The notes: a model not told the origin generated them from the sequence alone. A stretch of 64,000 nt of DNA from Nocardia sp. NBC_01327 (GCF_035958815.1 NZ_CP108383.1:2542001-2606000), one strand, 5' to 3'. Numbered from the stretch's first letter, positions 44,497 through 54,924 are shown. Made by a program: numbers and translations.

Positions 44497-46634
44497 AACG
44501 CACCGTGAGTGGCGAGTCCACCGCGGGCATGGACTACCACGCGCTCAACGCGATGCTGAACCTGTACGGCCCGAACGGGGAGATCCAGTTCGAGAAGGAT
44601 CGCGAGGCCGCGAACCAGTACTTCCTGCAGCACGTCAATCAGAACACTGTCTTCTTCCACAACCTGGACGAGAAGCTCGACTACCTCGTCAAGGAGAACT
44701 ATTACGAGACAGAGGTTTTGGACCAGTACAGCCGCGACTACATCAAGCGGCTGTTCCAGCAGGCGTACGCCAAGAAGTTCCGCTTCCCGACCTTCCTGGG
44801 CGCGTTCAAGTACTACACCTCGTACACGCTGAAGACCTTCGACGGTAAGCGCTATCTGGAGCGTTTCGAAGACCGCGTGTGCATGGTGGCGCTGACGCTG
44901 GCCGCCGGTGACGAGGTGCTCGCCGGTGAACTGGTCGAGGAGATCATGTCCGGCCGTTTCCAGCCGGCCACCCCGACCTTCCTCAATTCGGGCAAGAAGC
45001 AGCGCGGCGAGCCGGTGTCCTGCTTCCTGCTGCGCATCGAGGACAATATGGAGTCCATCGGGCGCTCCATCAACTCCGCGCTGCAGCTGTCCAAGCGCGG
45101 CGGCGGTGTTGCCTTGCTGCTGAGCAATATTCGTGAGACCGGCGCCCCGATCAAGAAGATCGAGAACCAGTCCTCGGGTGTCATCCCGATCATGAAGCTG
45201 CTCGAGGATTCCTTCTCCTACGCCAACCAGCTCGGTGCGCGTCAGGGTGCGGGCGCGGTCTACCTGCAGGCCCACCACCCGGACATCTACCGCTTCCTGG
45301 ACACCAAGCGCGAGAACGCGGACGAGAAGATCCGCATCAAGACGCTCTCGCTGGGTGTGGTCATCCCGGACATCACGTTCGAGCTGGCGAAGAAGAACGA
45401 GGACATGTACCTGTTCTCGCCGTACGACGTGGAGCGCATCTACGGCGTGCCGTTCGCCGATATCAATATCACCGAGAAGTACTACGAGATGGTCGACGAC
45501 AAGCGGATCCGCAAGTCGAAGATCAAAGCGCGCGAGTTCTTCCAGACCATTGCCGAGCTGCAGTTCGAGTCGGGCTACCCGTACATCATGTACGAGGACA
45601 CCGTGAACCGGGCGAACCCGATCAAGGGCAAGATCACCCACTCGAACCTGTGCTCGGAGATCCTGCAGGTATCGACGCCGTCGCTGTACAACGACGACCT
45701 CACCTATTCCAAGGTGGGCAAGGACATTTCGTGCAACCTGGGTTCGCTGAACATTGCGAAGACCATGGATTCGCCGGATCTGGCCAAGTCGATCGAGACC
45801 GCGATCCGCGCGCTGACCGCCGTGTCGGACCAGACGCACATCTTCTCGGTGCCCTCGATCGAGCAGGGCAACAACGAGTCGCACGCCATCGGCCTCGGGC
45901 AGATGAACCTGCACGGTTATCTGGCGCGTGAGCACGTGCACTACGGGTCCGAAGAGGGCGTCGACTTCACGAACATCTACTTCTATACCGTTGCCTACCA
46001 CGCGGTCCGGGCGTCGAACCTGATCGCCAAGGAGCGCGGGCAGTACTTCGGCGGATTCCCCGAGTCCAAGTACGCCAGCGGCGAGTACTTCGACAAGTAC
46101 ACCGAGCAGGCCTGGGAGCCCGCCACCGACCGGGTCCGCGAGATCTTCGCCGACGCCGGCGTGCACGTCCCCACCCAGGACGATTGGCGCGAGCTCAAGG
46201 CGTCGGTCATGGAGTACGGCATCTACAACCAGAACCTGCAGGCCGTCCCGCCGACCGGTTCCATCTCCTACATCAACCACTCGACCAGTTCGATCCACCC
46301 GGTCGCCTCGAAGATCGAGATCCGCAAGGAAGGCAAGATCGGCCGCGTCTACTACCCGGCCCCCTACCTGACCAACGAGAATCTCGAATACTTCCAGGAC
46401 GCCTACGAAATCGGCTTCGAGAAGGTCATCGACACCTACGCCGCCGCCACCCAGCACGTAGACCAGGGCCTGTCCCTCACCCTGTTCTTCAAGGACAGCG
46501 CCACCACCCGCGACGTCAACCGCGCCCAGATCTACGCCTGGCGCAAGGGCATCAAAACCCTCTACTACATCCGCATCCGCCAGATGGCCCTGGAGGGAAC
46601 CGAAGTCGAGGGCTGCGTGAGCTGCATGCTGTAA
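44454..46634 (+). CDS. nrdE: Class Ib ribonucleotide reductase alpha subunit
   Basis: A 726-aa catalytic subunit. Active-site cysteines appear in [16 protein letters not shown] and NLCSEIL, with [39 protein letters not shown], and the C-terminal swinging pair EGCVSCML. It reduces ribonucleoside diphosphates with NrdF as radical source. TTG 44454 gives a length close to mycobacterial NrdE but overlaps nrdI by 43 bp; GTG 44505 or ATG 44530 are possible shorter starts. Confidence 0.96.
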   Translation: MATTTAPVGKTARVERTVSGESTAGMDYHALNAMLNLYGPNGEIQFEKDREAANQYFLQHVNQNTVFFHNLDEKLDYLVKENYYETEVLDQYSRDYIKRLFQQAYAKKFRFPTFLGAFKYYTSYTLKTFDGKRYLERFEDRVCMVALTLAAGDEVLAGELVEEIMSGRFQPATPTFLNSGKKQRGEPVSCFLLRIEDNMESIGRSINSALQLSKRGGGVALLLSNIRETGAPIKKIENQSSGVIPIMKLLEDSFSYANQLGARQGAGAVYLQAHHPDIYRFLDTKRENADEKIRIKTLSLGVVIPDITFELAKKNEDMYLFSPYDVERIYGVPFADINITEKYYEMVDDKRIRKSKIKAREFFQTIAELQFESGYPYIMYEDTVNRANPIKGKITHSNLCSEILQVSTPSLYNDDLTYSKVGKDISCNLGSLNIAKTMDSPDLAKSIETAIRALTAVSDQTHIFSVPSIEQGNNESHAIGLGQMNLHGYLAREHVHYGSEEGVDFTNIYFYTVAYHAVRASNLIAKERGQYFGGFPESKYASGEYFDKYTEQAWEPATDRVREIFADAGVHVPTQDDWRELKASVMEYGIYNQNLQAVPPTGSISYINHSTSSIHPVASKIEIRKEGKIGRVYYPAPYLTNENLEYFQDAYEIGFEKVIDTYAAATQHVDQGLSLTLFFKDSATTRDVNRAQIYAWRKGIKTLYYIRIRQMALEGTEVEGCVSCML

Positions 46635-46648
46635 CCACAGCGATCGAA

Positions 46649-46682
46649 AAGGGTGCCACCGGTGAAAACCGTTGGCACCCTT
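46649..46682 (+). terminator. nrdE terminator
   Basis: AAGGGTGCCA (46649-46658) pairs with TGGCACCCTT (46673-46682), with CGGT/ACCG inside and a T-rich stretch (TTCTCGCTTTTC) after it. Confidence 0.85.
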
Positions 46683-46782
46683 CTCGCTTTTCAGAACCCT
46701 TCGTTCAGGGGCCGATGCTGGCCATCGGTAATCTCAGGGGCACGACTCGTAGGGGGTCGATGGGTTCGGTGCGGGGGTTCGA

Positions 46783-47751
46783 GTGGAGACATCGCAGCGG
46801 TATCGGCGGTTCGCTGAGTTGGAGGTGCGGGGGTTTTCGCCGTGTTACGAGGAGTGGAGCGGCGGAATCGCTGGTAGCCCACGGATTCTCGGGCTGATCG
46901 ATCAGCTGCCGGAGCCTCGGCGGCAGCCGAATCTGGTGTTCGGGGCGGCGCGCTATGTGGGCGCGGTGGAGTCGGGTTTCGCGGAGTTCGCGGATTTCCT
47001 GATCACCCACTGGGCCGAGGTGTACGAGGTGGCGATGACGCATCGTACGCAGACCAATGAGGCCGGGCGTACCGCCACGCTGTTGCCGGTGCTGAATCTG
47101 TATCCCGCGCAGCCGGTGGCGCTGATCGAGTTCGGCGCCTCCGCCGGACTGTGTCTCTATCCGGATCGGTACAGCTACCGCTACGACGACCGGCCGATTC
47201 TCGATCCCGCGGACGGGCGTTCGGATGTTGTGCTCTCCTGCACTACTTCCGGGCGTCCGCCCATTCCGGAGGTGCTGCCGCAGGTGGCGTACCGGGCCGG
47301 GGTGGATCTCAACCCGCTCGATCTCGCCGATGCCGAGAATCTGCGCTGGCTCGAATGTCTGATCTGGCCCGAACAGCGGGATCGCCTGGTGCGCTTACGA
47401 AGTGCGGCGGCGATCGTTCGCCGCGATCCGCCGGAGCTGGTGGCGGGTGATCTGGTGGATGCGATTGCGGACCTGGTTCACGCGGTGCCGCAAGACATTC
47501 CGGTCATCGTCTTCGGTAGCGCGGTTCTGACGTATCTGCCGCCGGAGCGCCGCGCTGCCTTCCGGGAGGTCATGCGCGCCCTGCCGTGTCGTTGGATCAC
47601 CAACGAAGGAACGGCAGTTCTCGATTTCGGTTCGGCCGCACTGCCAGCCGCTCCTGCCGGTATTCGGATGATCACCGCACTGGACGGCGATCCCGTGGCC
47701 TACGCGGCCCCGCACGGGCAGACCTTGGACTGGTTCGGCTCGGCGGGGTAG
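46783..47751 (+). CDS. DUF2332 family protein
   Basis: A 322-aa protein of the DUF2332 family: an N-terminal EEWSGGIAGSPRILGLIDQLPEPRRQPNL, then TNEAGRTATLLPVLN, LIEFGASAGLCLYPDRYSYRY and QVAYRAGVDLNPLDLAD. The GASAGL loop followed by DLNPLD resembles a Rossmann-like SAM-binding layout, but the reaction is unknown. GTG start at 46783. Downstream, 47752-48300 (549 bp) contains no gene I can support. Confidence 0.8.
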   Translation: METSQRYRRFAELEVRGFSPCYEEWSGGIAGSPRILGLIDQLPEPRRQPNLVFGAARYVGAVESGFAEFADFLITHWAEVYEVAMTHRTQTNEAGRTATLLPVLNLYPAQPVALIEFGASAGLCLYPDRYSYRYDDRPILDPADGRSDVVLSCTTSGRPPIPEVLPQVAYRAGVDLNPLDLADAENLRWLECLIWPEQRDRLVRLRSAAAIVRRDPPELVAGDLVDAIADLVHAVPQDIPVIVFGSAVLTYLPPERRAAFREVMRALPCRWITNEGTAVLDFGSAALPAAPAGIRMITALDGDPVAYAAPHGQTLDWFGSAG

Positions 47752-48114
47752 TCCGAATCGGGGTTGCGGGCCGTGGGGCCGGGCACCGCTGTGGCCGGTC
47801 CCGGCCCTTGCGGACCGCAATTGTGAAGTGTCCAAGAGGTGCCGCGCGTGGTTCCGGAGGCAGGGCGCCGTCGCTACGCTCGACCTGGTCACGGCATCGA
47901 ACATCAGGTGCTGCGCGGTCGATACCGTGGCTGGAAACCGAATCGGGACAAGAGCTTCGGAGGTGAGGCCGGGTCCTTCCCTGCCCCCGCAACGAAGGAC
48001 TGCTGCGAATTCGACACCTCCGGTGCGGCACTGCCGCATTCCCAGCCGGAGGAGTGCCCGCCGAGCGGACGCCCTCGCATCTGCTCGGCGGGTTTCCGCA
48101 CGTCGCAATGGGTT

Positions 48115-48130
48115 TCCGGGAATTCCCGGA
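48115..48130. promoter_or_regulatory. Perfect 16-bp palindrome in an otherwise empty intergenic region
   Basis: TCCGGGAATTCCCGGA is fully self-complementary and lies 170 bp before the Ag85-like gene. It could be an operator; no regulator is adjacent. Chance occurrence in GC-rich DNA is possible. Confidence 0.3.
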
Positions 48131-48300
48131 TTTTGTGACCGGCAACAGCGCGTGAGGTCGAAAACCGTGGGTACCCCAAGACTTGTCCGGAATCGAATGT
48201 GCAGCAGCGTGATCGGGCCTACATTCGGTCCCCTCACGCCGGGACCACCGTCAGGAGCCACCGTGCCGTACGAACCGATCGATATCAGTCATAAACCCGT

Positions 48301-49335
48301 ATGGGCGGCGGTGTGACGCGGCGGGCGGCGCTGGCCGGGACCGCGGTCGCGCTGGCCTTGGTGGCGGGACTGCCGGGGGCCACGCTGGGCAGTGGGCTGG
48401 CGCCGACTCGAATCGCCCTGCAGTCGGTGGCATTTCCCGTGGATGCGGTCGGACCGCACTGGGAGCAGGTGGATGTCCCCTCCGCGGCCATGGGCCGCAC
48501 CGTCACCGTGGATGTCCTGCGCGGCGCGGGCGCCGGACCCCGCCCGACCCTCTATCTCCTGGACGGCGTCGACGCCAGCAAGGTTTCGGACTGGCTGACC
48601 AAGGGCAGCGTGGCGGACTTCTTCGCCGACAAACCCGTCGACGTGGTCCTGCCGACCGGCGGCACCGGCAGCATGTACAGCGATTGGGACAGCCCGGATC
48701 CCGCTCTCGGCTGGAATCGCTGGGAGACCTTCCTGACCGCGGAGCTGCCGGGAGTCATCGAGCCCTACCTGCACTCGAACGGTCAGCGCGCCGTCGCGGG
48801 CGTGTCGATGGGCGCGCAGGGCGCGATGATGCTCGCGCACCGGCATCCCGGCTTCTACCGGGCCGTAGCGGGTTTGAGCGGTTGCTACTCCACCATGGAC
48901 GTCATCGGTGCGGCCGTCACCACCATCACCGTGGCCTCGCGCGGCGGCAATGTGACCAATATGTGGGGGCCGCCCGGTACGCCGGAATGGCGTGAGCACG
49001 ACAGCACCGTGGGTGCGGAAGCCCTGCGCGGCACGGTGATCTACCTCTCGGCCGGATCCGGTATGCCCACTCCCAGTGATCTGTCCGATATCGCGGCCGC
49101 CCGGGACGTCATGGGGGCGTTGAAGGAGGCGGGTGGCGGTGTCGCCTTGGAGGCGGGGGCCCGGGCCTGTACCGAACAATTCGCACAGCACCTGAGCGAC
49201 TTGGGAATTCCCGCCACCGTGCATTACGAGGATGCGGGAATTCACGATTGGGAGGACTTCGCGGCCCAGATCGGCCCGGCGTGGCAGACCCTGGAAACGG
49301 CGTTCGAGTCAGTGCCGCAGGCCGTTCCGAGGTAG
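48301..49335 (+). CDS. Antigen 85-like mycolyltransferase/esterase
   Basis: A 344-aa exported alpha/beta hydrolase: a signal with a twin Arg (TRRAALAG) and Ala/Gly-rich core to about residue 32, then PSAAMGRTVTVDVLRG and LLDGVDASKVSDWL like Ag85 proteins, the nucleophile GVSMG (Ser169) and the catalytic His in IHDWEDF. Ag85 enzymes transfer mycolic acids onto trehalose and arabinogalactan, which supports a mycolate-containing envelope. Simple esterase activity cannot be excluded. ATG 48301 or GTG 48313; neither has a good SD. Confidence 0.85.
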   Translation: MGGGVTRRAALAGTAVALALVAGLPGATLGSGLAPTRIALQSVAFPVDAVGPHWEQVDVPSAAMGRTVTVDVLRGAGAGPRPTLYLLDGVDASKVSDWLTKGSVADFFADKPVDVVLPTGGTGSMYSDWDSPDPALGWNRWETFLTAELPGVIEPYLHSNGQRAVAGVSMGAQGAMMLAHRHPGFYRAVAGLSGCYSTMDVIGAAVTTITVASRGGNVTNMWGPPGTPEWREHDSTVGAEALRGTVIYLSAGSGMPTPSDLSDIAAARDVMGALKEAGGGVALEAGARACTEQFAQHLSDLGIPATVHYEDAGIHDWEDFAAQIGPAWQTLETAFESVPQAVPR

Positions 49336-49551
49336 CCGGCGCAGGCCCGGCCGAATGCGGCCGTCCACGGTGACGATCAGTCCCGCGCGGACGGCCGCCG
49401 CGGTGAAGTCGGAGGCCTCGGGCCAGGTGGCCGCGTACTCCATGGCGAGTTCGGCGCCGTCGTCCGGCCCGCCGAGATAGACGGTGACCCGGTGGGTGAG
49501 GGCTTCTCCGGAGCTGTCGAACACGGTTTTATTCGCAGCAGTGCTGGTCAT
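49309..49551 (-). CDS. Hypothetical protein, 80 aa
   Basis: An 80-aa soluble protein (TSTAANKTVFDSSGEALTHR ... VYLGGPDDGAELAMEYAATW). GAGGAG lies about seven bases before the ATG at 49551, which supports translation. Its last nine codons overlap the 3' end of the convergent Ag85-like gene. No domain recognised. Confidence 0.55.
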   Translation of the reverse strand: MTSTAANKTVFDSSGEALTHRVTVYLGGPDDGAELAMEYAATWPEASDFTAAAVRAGLIVTVDGRIRPGLRRLPRNGLRH

Positions 49552-49683
49552 AGCGGTGCTCCTCGTCAATGGTGCGGTGGAGATCCGCTGCCGGAGCGGC
49601 AGCTGAAGTCTCTGTAACCGACCGTAACTGGAACCTGTTGCTGCTGACCGCGATCCGCGTCCGGCTTGGAAACCTCACAACAT

Positions 49684-50958
49684 TCAGCCCGCCTGATATG
49701 TGCGGGCGACCAGCGCGGATCGCAGATACCAGAGTCCGGCCGCCTGGGTCGGATCGAATCCGGTCAGCTGACCGATGCGCTTGAGCCGGTAGTCCACGGT
49801 ATTGGTGTGCACGTGCAGGATTCGCGCGGTGCGCTGCCGGTTGAGGTTATTGCTGATGTGGGTCCGCAGCGTCTCCAGCAGTTCCGGATGCGCATCGAGC
49901 GAATCGAGCAGTGAGCCGAGGTGATCGCGGCCCGGCCCCGGACGGGTGAGCTGATACTCGAGCGCCAGTTCGTCGAAACGGAACAGCCCGCGGGTCAGGC
50001 GCAGCCGGTGCACGATATCGAGCAGTTCGTGCGCCTGATCGGCGGCATCCGGAATCTGTTGCGGCGTAGCCGAAACCATGGTCGCGGCAATCGGCACCCG
50101 CGCCGCCCGCGAGAGCCGCTCGATCAATTCGTCGAGCTGCTCATCGGGAAGTTCGTTGGCGGGCACCAGAATCGTGCCGCCGTCCACGCTCAGCAGCGAC
50201 AGCACCTTCCCGGCGTACTTGGTGGCGAGTTCGGCCTGCAGCCGGCGCAGCTTCCGCCGCGCCACCACCGCGCCCTCGACGGTCGGTGAATGCTCCTCCG
50301 GATGCTCCGGAATCGATACGGCCAGTACATGATACGAGTCGGCGATCTCGATACCGCACTCGCGGACCATGGTGGAGGTGCTGTGCCCGCCCAGTAGCGC
50401 CGAGGTGAGCGTGTGCACGGCGGTGTGGTGTTCGCTGACCACCGAGCGCAGTTCGCGCACATAGGCCCGGGAGACCGCGGAGGTCATGCGGTCCAGCAGT
50501 TCCATCACCATTTTCGCGCCGCCCATGATGTTGTCCACATCCGCGGCGGCGATGACGAATTCGGCATTCCCGTCCGGCCCGCTGCGCTGCAGATGCCGCG
50601 GCATGGCGCCGGTGATCACCAGATCGGAGCCGATCTTGAAGCCCTCGTGGATGGCGTGGTGGATGGTATCGATGGGTATGCCCTCGCGCGCCCACTGGGC
50701 CGCGGCCTCCTCCAGCCGCTTGGTCTTCTCCGGCAGGTCCTGCCCATCGAGCATGCCCACCGCCAGTTCCAGGCACATGCGGGTGATGGTGGTGACATCA
50801 CCGTGTATGGCATCGCCCGGCAGTGTCCCGCACGGTGCGACGGTCTCGACGAAGTGCCCGACCATATGCCGTGCCAAACCGCGCACATCCTGCAGTGGCG
50901 ACGACATCGGCGTACCCGAGATAATGAGCCCGGTGCGGGCCGGATTGTCGACGGACAT
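49684..50958 (-). CDS. PucR/CdaR-type helix-turn-helix regulator
   Basis: A 424-aa regulator without an obvious PucR sensor domain. The first 170 residues are helical (DVRGLARHMVGHFVETVAP ... AAADVDNIMGGAKMVMELLDR), a GGDEF-like middle domain follows, and the C-terminus is the PucR-type HTH (NNLNRQRTARILHVHTNTVDYRLKRIGQLTG). The target is not evident: neighbours are a short hypothetical gene and a histidine phosphatase. GGAGGAG lies before the ATG at 50958. Confidence 0.8.
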   Translation of the reverse strand: MSVDNPARTGLIISGTPMSSPLQDVRGLARHMVGHFVETVAPCGTLPGDAIHGDVTTITRMCLELAVGMLDGQDLPEKTKRLEEAAAQWAREGIPIDTIHHAIHEGFKIGSDLVITGAMPRHLQRSGPDGNAEFVIAAADVDNIMGGAKMVMELLDRMTSAVSRAYVRELRSVVSEHHTAVHTLTSALLGGHSTSTMVRECGIEIADSYHVLAVSIPEHPEEHSPTVEGAVVARRKLRRLQAELATKYAGKVLSLLSVDGGTILVPANELPDEQLDELIERLSRAARVPIAATMVSATPQQIPDAADQAHELLDIVHRLRLTRGLFRFDELALEYQLTRPGPGRDHLGSLLDSLDAHPELLETLRTHISNNLNRQRTARILHVHTNTVDYRLKRIGQLTGFDPTQAAGLWYLRSALVARTYQAG

Positions 50959-51107
50959 CGGCGACTCCTCCAACCTCCGGAGGCAGGGCCTCCGGTCACG
51001 GAACGATAACGCATACCGGGCGGCCCGTGGTGAGGTTGCTTTCGCATTGTGATCGACCGCAGCGGCAAGCCCCGACTTCCGTGACTTCTCACAAGGCCCG
51101 GTATCTG

Positions 51108-51758
51108 CTATTCGAGATGTCCGATGTCGTTGTACTTGAGCAGGCGCAGTCCCGAATGGTCCCGCTCCCAGCGGCTGATCGAGGCATTGGCGAGCTGATT
51201 GCTCTCGATCTTGAGGATGGTGGATTCGTCCAGGTCGTCGAGGATGTAGCGGACCATGACGATCACCAGATCGTGCGCGAAAACCAGGACATGGCCCTCC
51301 AATTCGGGCAGGAGCGTCCGCAGCCGCAGCGCCACATCGGTCCACGCCTCACCGCCCGGCGGCCGATAGTAGAAGCGGCCCATCAATTCCCGCGCGGCCG
51401 CCTCGGCCGGATACCGCCGCTGCACGCCCAGTTCGGTCAGCCCTCCGAGTAAGCCCTGCTCGCGATCCCGCAATCGCTCATCGACCTGCACCGCAGGGGC
51501 CCGCCCGGGACGCAGGGCGATCTCGGCGGTCTCCAATGCCCGCACATAGGGCGAACACAGCACCGCATCCACCGAATCCCACTGTCGTGCCAGCCACTTC
51601 CCGACCGCACCCGCCTGCGCCCGGCCCAAATCGGAGAGTGGAATGTCGGAATCGCGCAGCCCTAGACCGGATTCCTCCGCCCCCGCTGTGATCGCCCCCG
51701 CCAGCGCCGCATTCCCGACACTCTCCCCGTGCCGAACCATCGTGAGCGACTCCAACAT
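51108..51758 (-). CDS. Histidine phosphatase family protein
   Basis: A 216-aa phosphoglycerate-mutase-like phosphatase with TMVRHGESVGN, CSPYVRALETAEIAL, RLRDREQGLLGGL and the late His in LVFAHDLVIVMV. The insertion YYRPPGGEAWTDVALRLRTLLPEL resembles 6-phosphofructo-2-kinase/phosphatase-type members. Substrate unknown. GGAGAG precedes ATG 51758. Divergent from the MDR gene. Confidence 0.85.
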   Translation of the reverse strand: MLESLTMVRHGESVGNAALAGAITAGAEESGLGLRDSDIPLSDLGRAQAGAVGKWLARQWDSVDAVLCSPYVRALETAEIALRPGRAPAVQVDERLRDREQGLLGGLTELGVQRRYPAEAAARELMGRFYYRPPGGEAWTDVALRLRTLLPELEGHVLVFAHDLVIVMVRYILDDLDESTILKIESNQLANASISRWERDHSGLRLLKYNDIGHLE

Positions 51759-51986
51759 CAGTACTCTCTCCGTTCCGCCGATATCGCACTCCATGGTGCG
51801 CCGAATCGCACCGAACCGGTGTGATTCGACATGCACACATTGGGGCCTTACCCAGCCACGGCGTTTCAGCGTCCCGATCGCCGCGAAGTGATAGAGCTCG
51901 CATTCACCGATCCGGGGGAGTGGTGGCAGATTCGTTCCGACGGCCATCGGGCCGACTGGCAGCCGAATGACAAGGGAAGGCACCGC

Positions 51987-52949
51987 ATGCGAGCTCTGAC
52001 GTTCGACCGAATCGGCACTCTGGACGCGCTGGCGCTGGGCACCGTGCCCGATCCGGAACCCGCGGCGGGGGAGGTGCTGGTGCGCATTGTCGCCGCCGGT
52101 GTGAATCCGAGCGATGTGAAGAATGTGCTGGGTCGCTTCCCGTATACGACGGTGCCGCGGGTGCCCGGCCGTGATTTCGCGGGCGTGGTCGTGGCGGGGC
52201 CGGACGAGCTGGTCGGCCGCGAAGTATGGGGCAGCGGAAAGGGATTGGGCTTCACCCGCGACGGCACGCACGCCGAAATGCTGGCCCTTCCGGCGGGCGG
52301 CGTCGCGCTCAAGCCGGAAACCCTGACCTTCGAACAGGCCGCGTCCTGCGGAACCCCGTACCTCACCGCGTTCGAAGCCATCGAGCGCGGTGGCGTCACC
52401 GCCGGCACCACACTGCTGCTCATCGGACTCGGCGCGGTCGGTAGCGCCGCGCTGGATATCGCACGAGGGCGCGGCGCGGATGTGATTGTCGGAGTGCGCC
52501 GTCCGGAACTCGCCGAGAAATTGCGCGGCGAAGGCATCGAGACGGTGCTGCTCGACGATCCGGGCCGACTCGCCGCCACCGTGCACGCGCGCCGTCCGGA
52601 AGGCGCCGAGGTCGTCTTCGAAACCACCGGTCACTGGCTTCCCGCCGTGGTGCCGGTGCTCGCCGTCGGCGGCCGAGTCTGCATCATCGCCGCGCCCGCC
52701 GACGGCCATGTCCGCGTACCGGTCCTCGATCTGTACCGCCGCGGCGCGGTCATCATCGGCGTCAATTCACTCCTGCACGACGTCGTCGCCAGCGCCGCGT
52801 CCCTGGAGAAACTGCGCGTCACCTTCGACTCCGGCGAGCTCCCCGCACCCGACCCGGCGGTGCTGCGCCCACTGGAGGAAGCGGTGCGCGTCTACCACGA
52901 CCTCAACGGAGGCGCATCCGCCAAATACGTACTCGTCAACCAGAACTGA
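51987..52949 (+). CDS. Zinc-independent MDR oxidoreductase (quinone reductase-like)
   Basis: A 320-aa medium-chain reductase: AAGEVLVRIVAAGVNPSDVKNVLGRFPYT, PRVPGRDFAGVV, CGTPYLTAFEAIERGG and the NAD(P) loop LLIGLGAVGSAAL. The catalytic zinc Cys/His set is absent, as in quinone oxidoreductases. Physiological substrate unknown. ATG 51987 has GGGAAGG upstream; the frame is open to 51831 but without RBS. Confidence 0.88.
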   Translation: MRALTFDRIGTLDALALGTVPDPEPAAGEVLVRIVAAGVNPSDVKNVLGRFPYTTVPRVPGRDFAGVVVAGPDELVGREVWGSGKGLGFTRDGTHAEMLALPAGGVALKPETLTFEQAASCGTPYLTAFEAIERGGVTAGTTLLLIGLGAVGSAALDIARGRGADVIVGVRRPELAEKLRGEGIETVLLDDPGRLAATVHARRPEGAEVVFETTGHWLPAVVPVLAVGGRVCIIAAPADGHVRVPVLDLYRRGAVIIGVNSLLHDVVASAASLEKLRVTFDSGELPAPDPAVLRPLEEAVRVYHDLNGGASAKYVLVNQN

Positions 52950-52957
52950 GTGTTGCG

Positions 52958-54262
52958 CTACATGCGCACTCCGGCGGGGACGCCGACGGTGATGTCGGCG
53001 GGTGGGAGCCAGAGGGTGGCTATGGTGCCGCCGCCGACGGCGGGTTCGATGGAGGCATTGCCGCCGTGGGTCTGGGCTACCCAGGCCACGAGGGCGAGGC
53101 CGATGCCATTGCGGCCGGAGCGGCCGGCGGCACCGCGGTCGAAGGGGCTGGCGGACATGACCGGGTCTACGCCGGGACCGTGGTCGCGGACGCTGACTCG
53201 GCCCTCGGCGATGTGGACTTCCACAGGGGCGGAACGGTTTACGGCGCCGTGGGTCAGGCCGTTCTCCAGCATGTTCCGGATGGCGAGGCCGAGGAGCTGG
53301 GGGTCGCCCACGACGACGGTGGGGTGGGCGGTGACGGTGATGCGGTCGTCGCCGGCTTCCTCGGCGACGGCCTCGGCCAGCTGGTCCAGGCGCAGCAGGG
53401 TGCGCTCGGGTTCGGCTATGCCGGTTTGCATTCGGGCGCGGGCGAGCAGGCCGGTGACGAGGCGGGCCATGCGATCGGCCAGTTTCCGGGCTTCGGCCAG
53501 AGTCTGTTGCACCTCTTCGGGTTTGGGCCGCGATTCGGTGAGCAGTTTCAAAGTGGTGAGGGGAGTGCGCAATTCGTGTGCGGCATCGCCGAGGAACTGT
53601 TCGTGCTCGTCGAGCAGGCGCAGGGCCTGGCGGAGACTGCGGCCGGAGAGCAGATAGGCGGCGGCGGTGGACAGCAGTACCAGCAGGCTGCCGCCGATCG
53701 CCAAGGCCCACACCAGCATTCGATGCTGACCGGGATTATCCATGGACTCGCCGCTGGCCAGGATGACCACGAAATTGTCCCAGTCCGTCCAGTACACCGG
53801 CGTTCCCGCCACCCGCACCTTCCGCCCGGTGATATCGGTCGAGGTATTGAGCATCGAGGCGTAGAGGTCGCCGTTGGAATGGTCCTCGGTTTGCGTGGCG
53901 AGAGTGGTGATCTCGGTATCGCTGGGCATGAGCGAGCGCAGATAGGTGTGCTCCTGCTTCCATGACTCACCCTGCTTGCGCACCAGCACGACCACCGCCG
54001 TCGGTCCCTTGGCCAGATCGTCGTCGATCACCGTGGACAGATCCAGCACATTCTTGTCATCGTGCTGGATGGCGCGCGCCAGTCCGCCCGCCACCTTCTC
54101 CACCTGACGGTCGGCTTCGATTGCGCGCGAGTGCGAATCGATGGTGGAGGCCACGAATCCGAGCGCCAGCACGGCCGTCGCGGTGATGACGGTGACCAGA
54201 CCGGTCATCAGCCAGCGCGCCCGCCGCAGCCGGGCCACAGCGGGCAGCCGATGTGAACTCAT
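52958..54262 (-). CDS. Sensor histidine kinase
   Basis: A 434-aa kinase: TM1 at about residues 17-38, an extracellular sensor of about 145 residues, TM2 at about 183-205, the phosphoacceptor FLGDAAHELRTPLTTLKL (His229) and an ATPase domain with NMLENGLTHGA, RDHGPGVDP and NGIGLALVAWVAQTHGG. No HAMP domain is obvious. Its start overlaps the response regulator stop by four bases. The signal is unknown. Confidence 0.93.
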   Translation of the reverse strand: MSSHRLPAVARLRRARWLMTGLVTVITATAVLALGFVASTIDSHSRAIEADRQVEKVAGGLARAIQHDDKNVLDLSTVIDDDLAKGPTAVVVLVRKQGESWKQEHTYLRSLMPSDTEITTLATQTEDHSNGDLYASMLNTSTDITGRKVRVAGTPVYWTDWDNFVVILASGESMDNPGQHRMLVWALAIGGSLLVLLSTAAAYLLSGRSLRQALRLLDEHEQFLGDAAHELRTPLTTLKLLTESRPKPEEVQQTLAEARKLADRMARLVTGLLARARMQTGIAEPERTLLRLDQLAEAVAEEAGDDRITVTAHPTVVVGDPQLLGLAIRNMLENGLTHGAVNRSAPVEVHIAEGRVSVRDHGPGVDPVMSASPFDRGAAGRSGRNGIGLALVAWVAQTHGGNASIEPAVGGGTIATLWLPPADITVGVPAGVRM

Positions 54263-54924
54263 ACCGCTCCACCGATGAGAAACCCGGTGCCACGCACGGT
54301 TTCGATCACGCAGGGCTCACCGAGCTTGCGCCGCAACTTCGCCACGACGGCATCCACCACATTCGATGCGGGCTCGGCCATTTCGTCCCAGCAGCATTCG
54401 ATGAGATCGGTGCGGGTCACCACGCTGCCGAGCCGCGTCGCCATGAGTTCCAGGACGGCGAATTCCTTGGGCGTCAGGGTCAGCATGATCCCGCCCCGCG
54501 TCACCCGCCGGCGCATGAGGTCGATATCGATGTCCGCCACCGCGATTCGCGAGGCGGTGGGCTGCTCCCGCCGCCGGCACAGGGCGCGCACCCGCATCAC
54601 CAGTTCGGGCAGTGCGAACGGTTTGGTCAGATAGTCGTCGGCGCCCTGCTCGAATCCGGCGAGCCGATCATCGAGTCCGTCGCGGCCGGTCAGCATGAGC
54701 GCGGGCATGGTGTGCCCCGCGGTCCGGGCCCCGGCGACCAGATCCAGGCCGTCACCGTCGGGCAGGCCGCGATCGACGACCAGGCAGTCGTAGCGATTGA
54801 TGGCGATCTTGAAATCGGCGTCGGCGATGTCGTACGCGAAGTCGACAGCAAACCCCGCCGATCGCAATCCGGCGGTTACCTCATGACTGAGTTGCTGATC
54901 GTCCTCCAACACCAAAACACGCAC
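54259..54924 (-). CDS. OmpR family response regulator
   Basis: A 221-aa regulator: receiver with ED near residue 8, phosphoacceptor Asp51 (CLVVDRGLPDGDG) and a Lys in DDYLTKPF, then a winged-helix DNA-binding domain (MLTLTPKEFAVLELMATR, VDAVVAKLRRKLG, ETVRGTGFLI). It is transcribed with the kinase that follows. The start is 380 bp from nrdF, which reads the other way. Confidence 0.93.
   Translation of the reverse strand: MRVLVLEDDQQLSHEVTAGLRSAGFAVDFAYDIADADFKIAINRYDCLVVDRGLPDGDGLDLVAGARTAGHTMPALMLTGRDGLDDRLAGFEQGADDYLTKPFALPELVMRVRALCRRREQPTASRIAVADIDIDLMRRRVTRGGIMLTLTPKEFAVLELMATRLGSVVTRTDLIECCWDEMAEPASNVVDAVVAKLRRKLGEPCVIETVRGTGFLIGGAV

Noticed and set aside
44250..46457. Minus-strand ORF of 735 aa opposite nrdE
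   Set aside because: Antisense shadow of nrdE, with a Leu/Val/Asp/Arg composition typical of such shadows.
47828..48316. 162-aa plus-strand ORF in the gap before the Ag85-like gene
   Set aside because: Arg/Ser/Pro-rich with no RBS or domain, and frames on the other strand are equally long.
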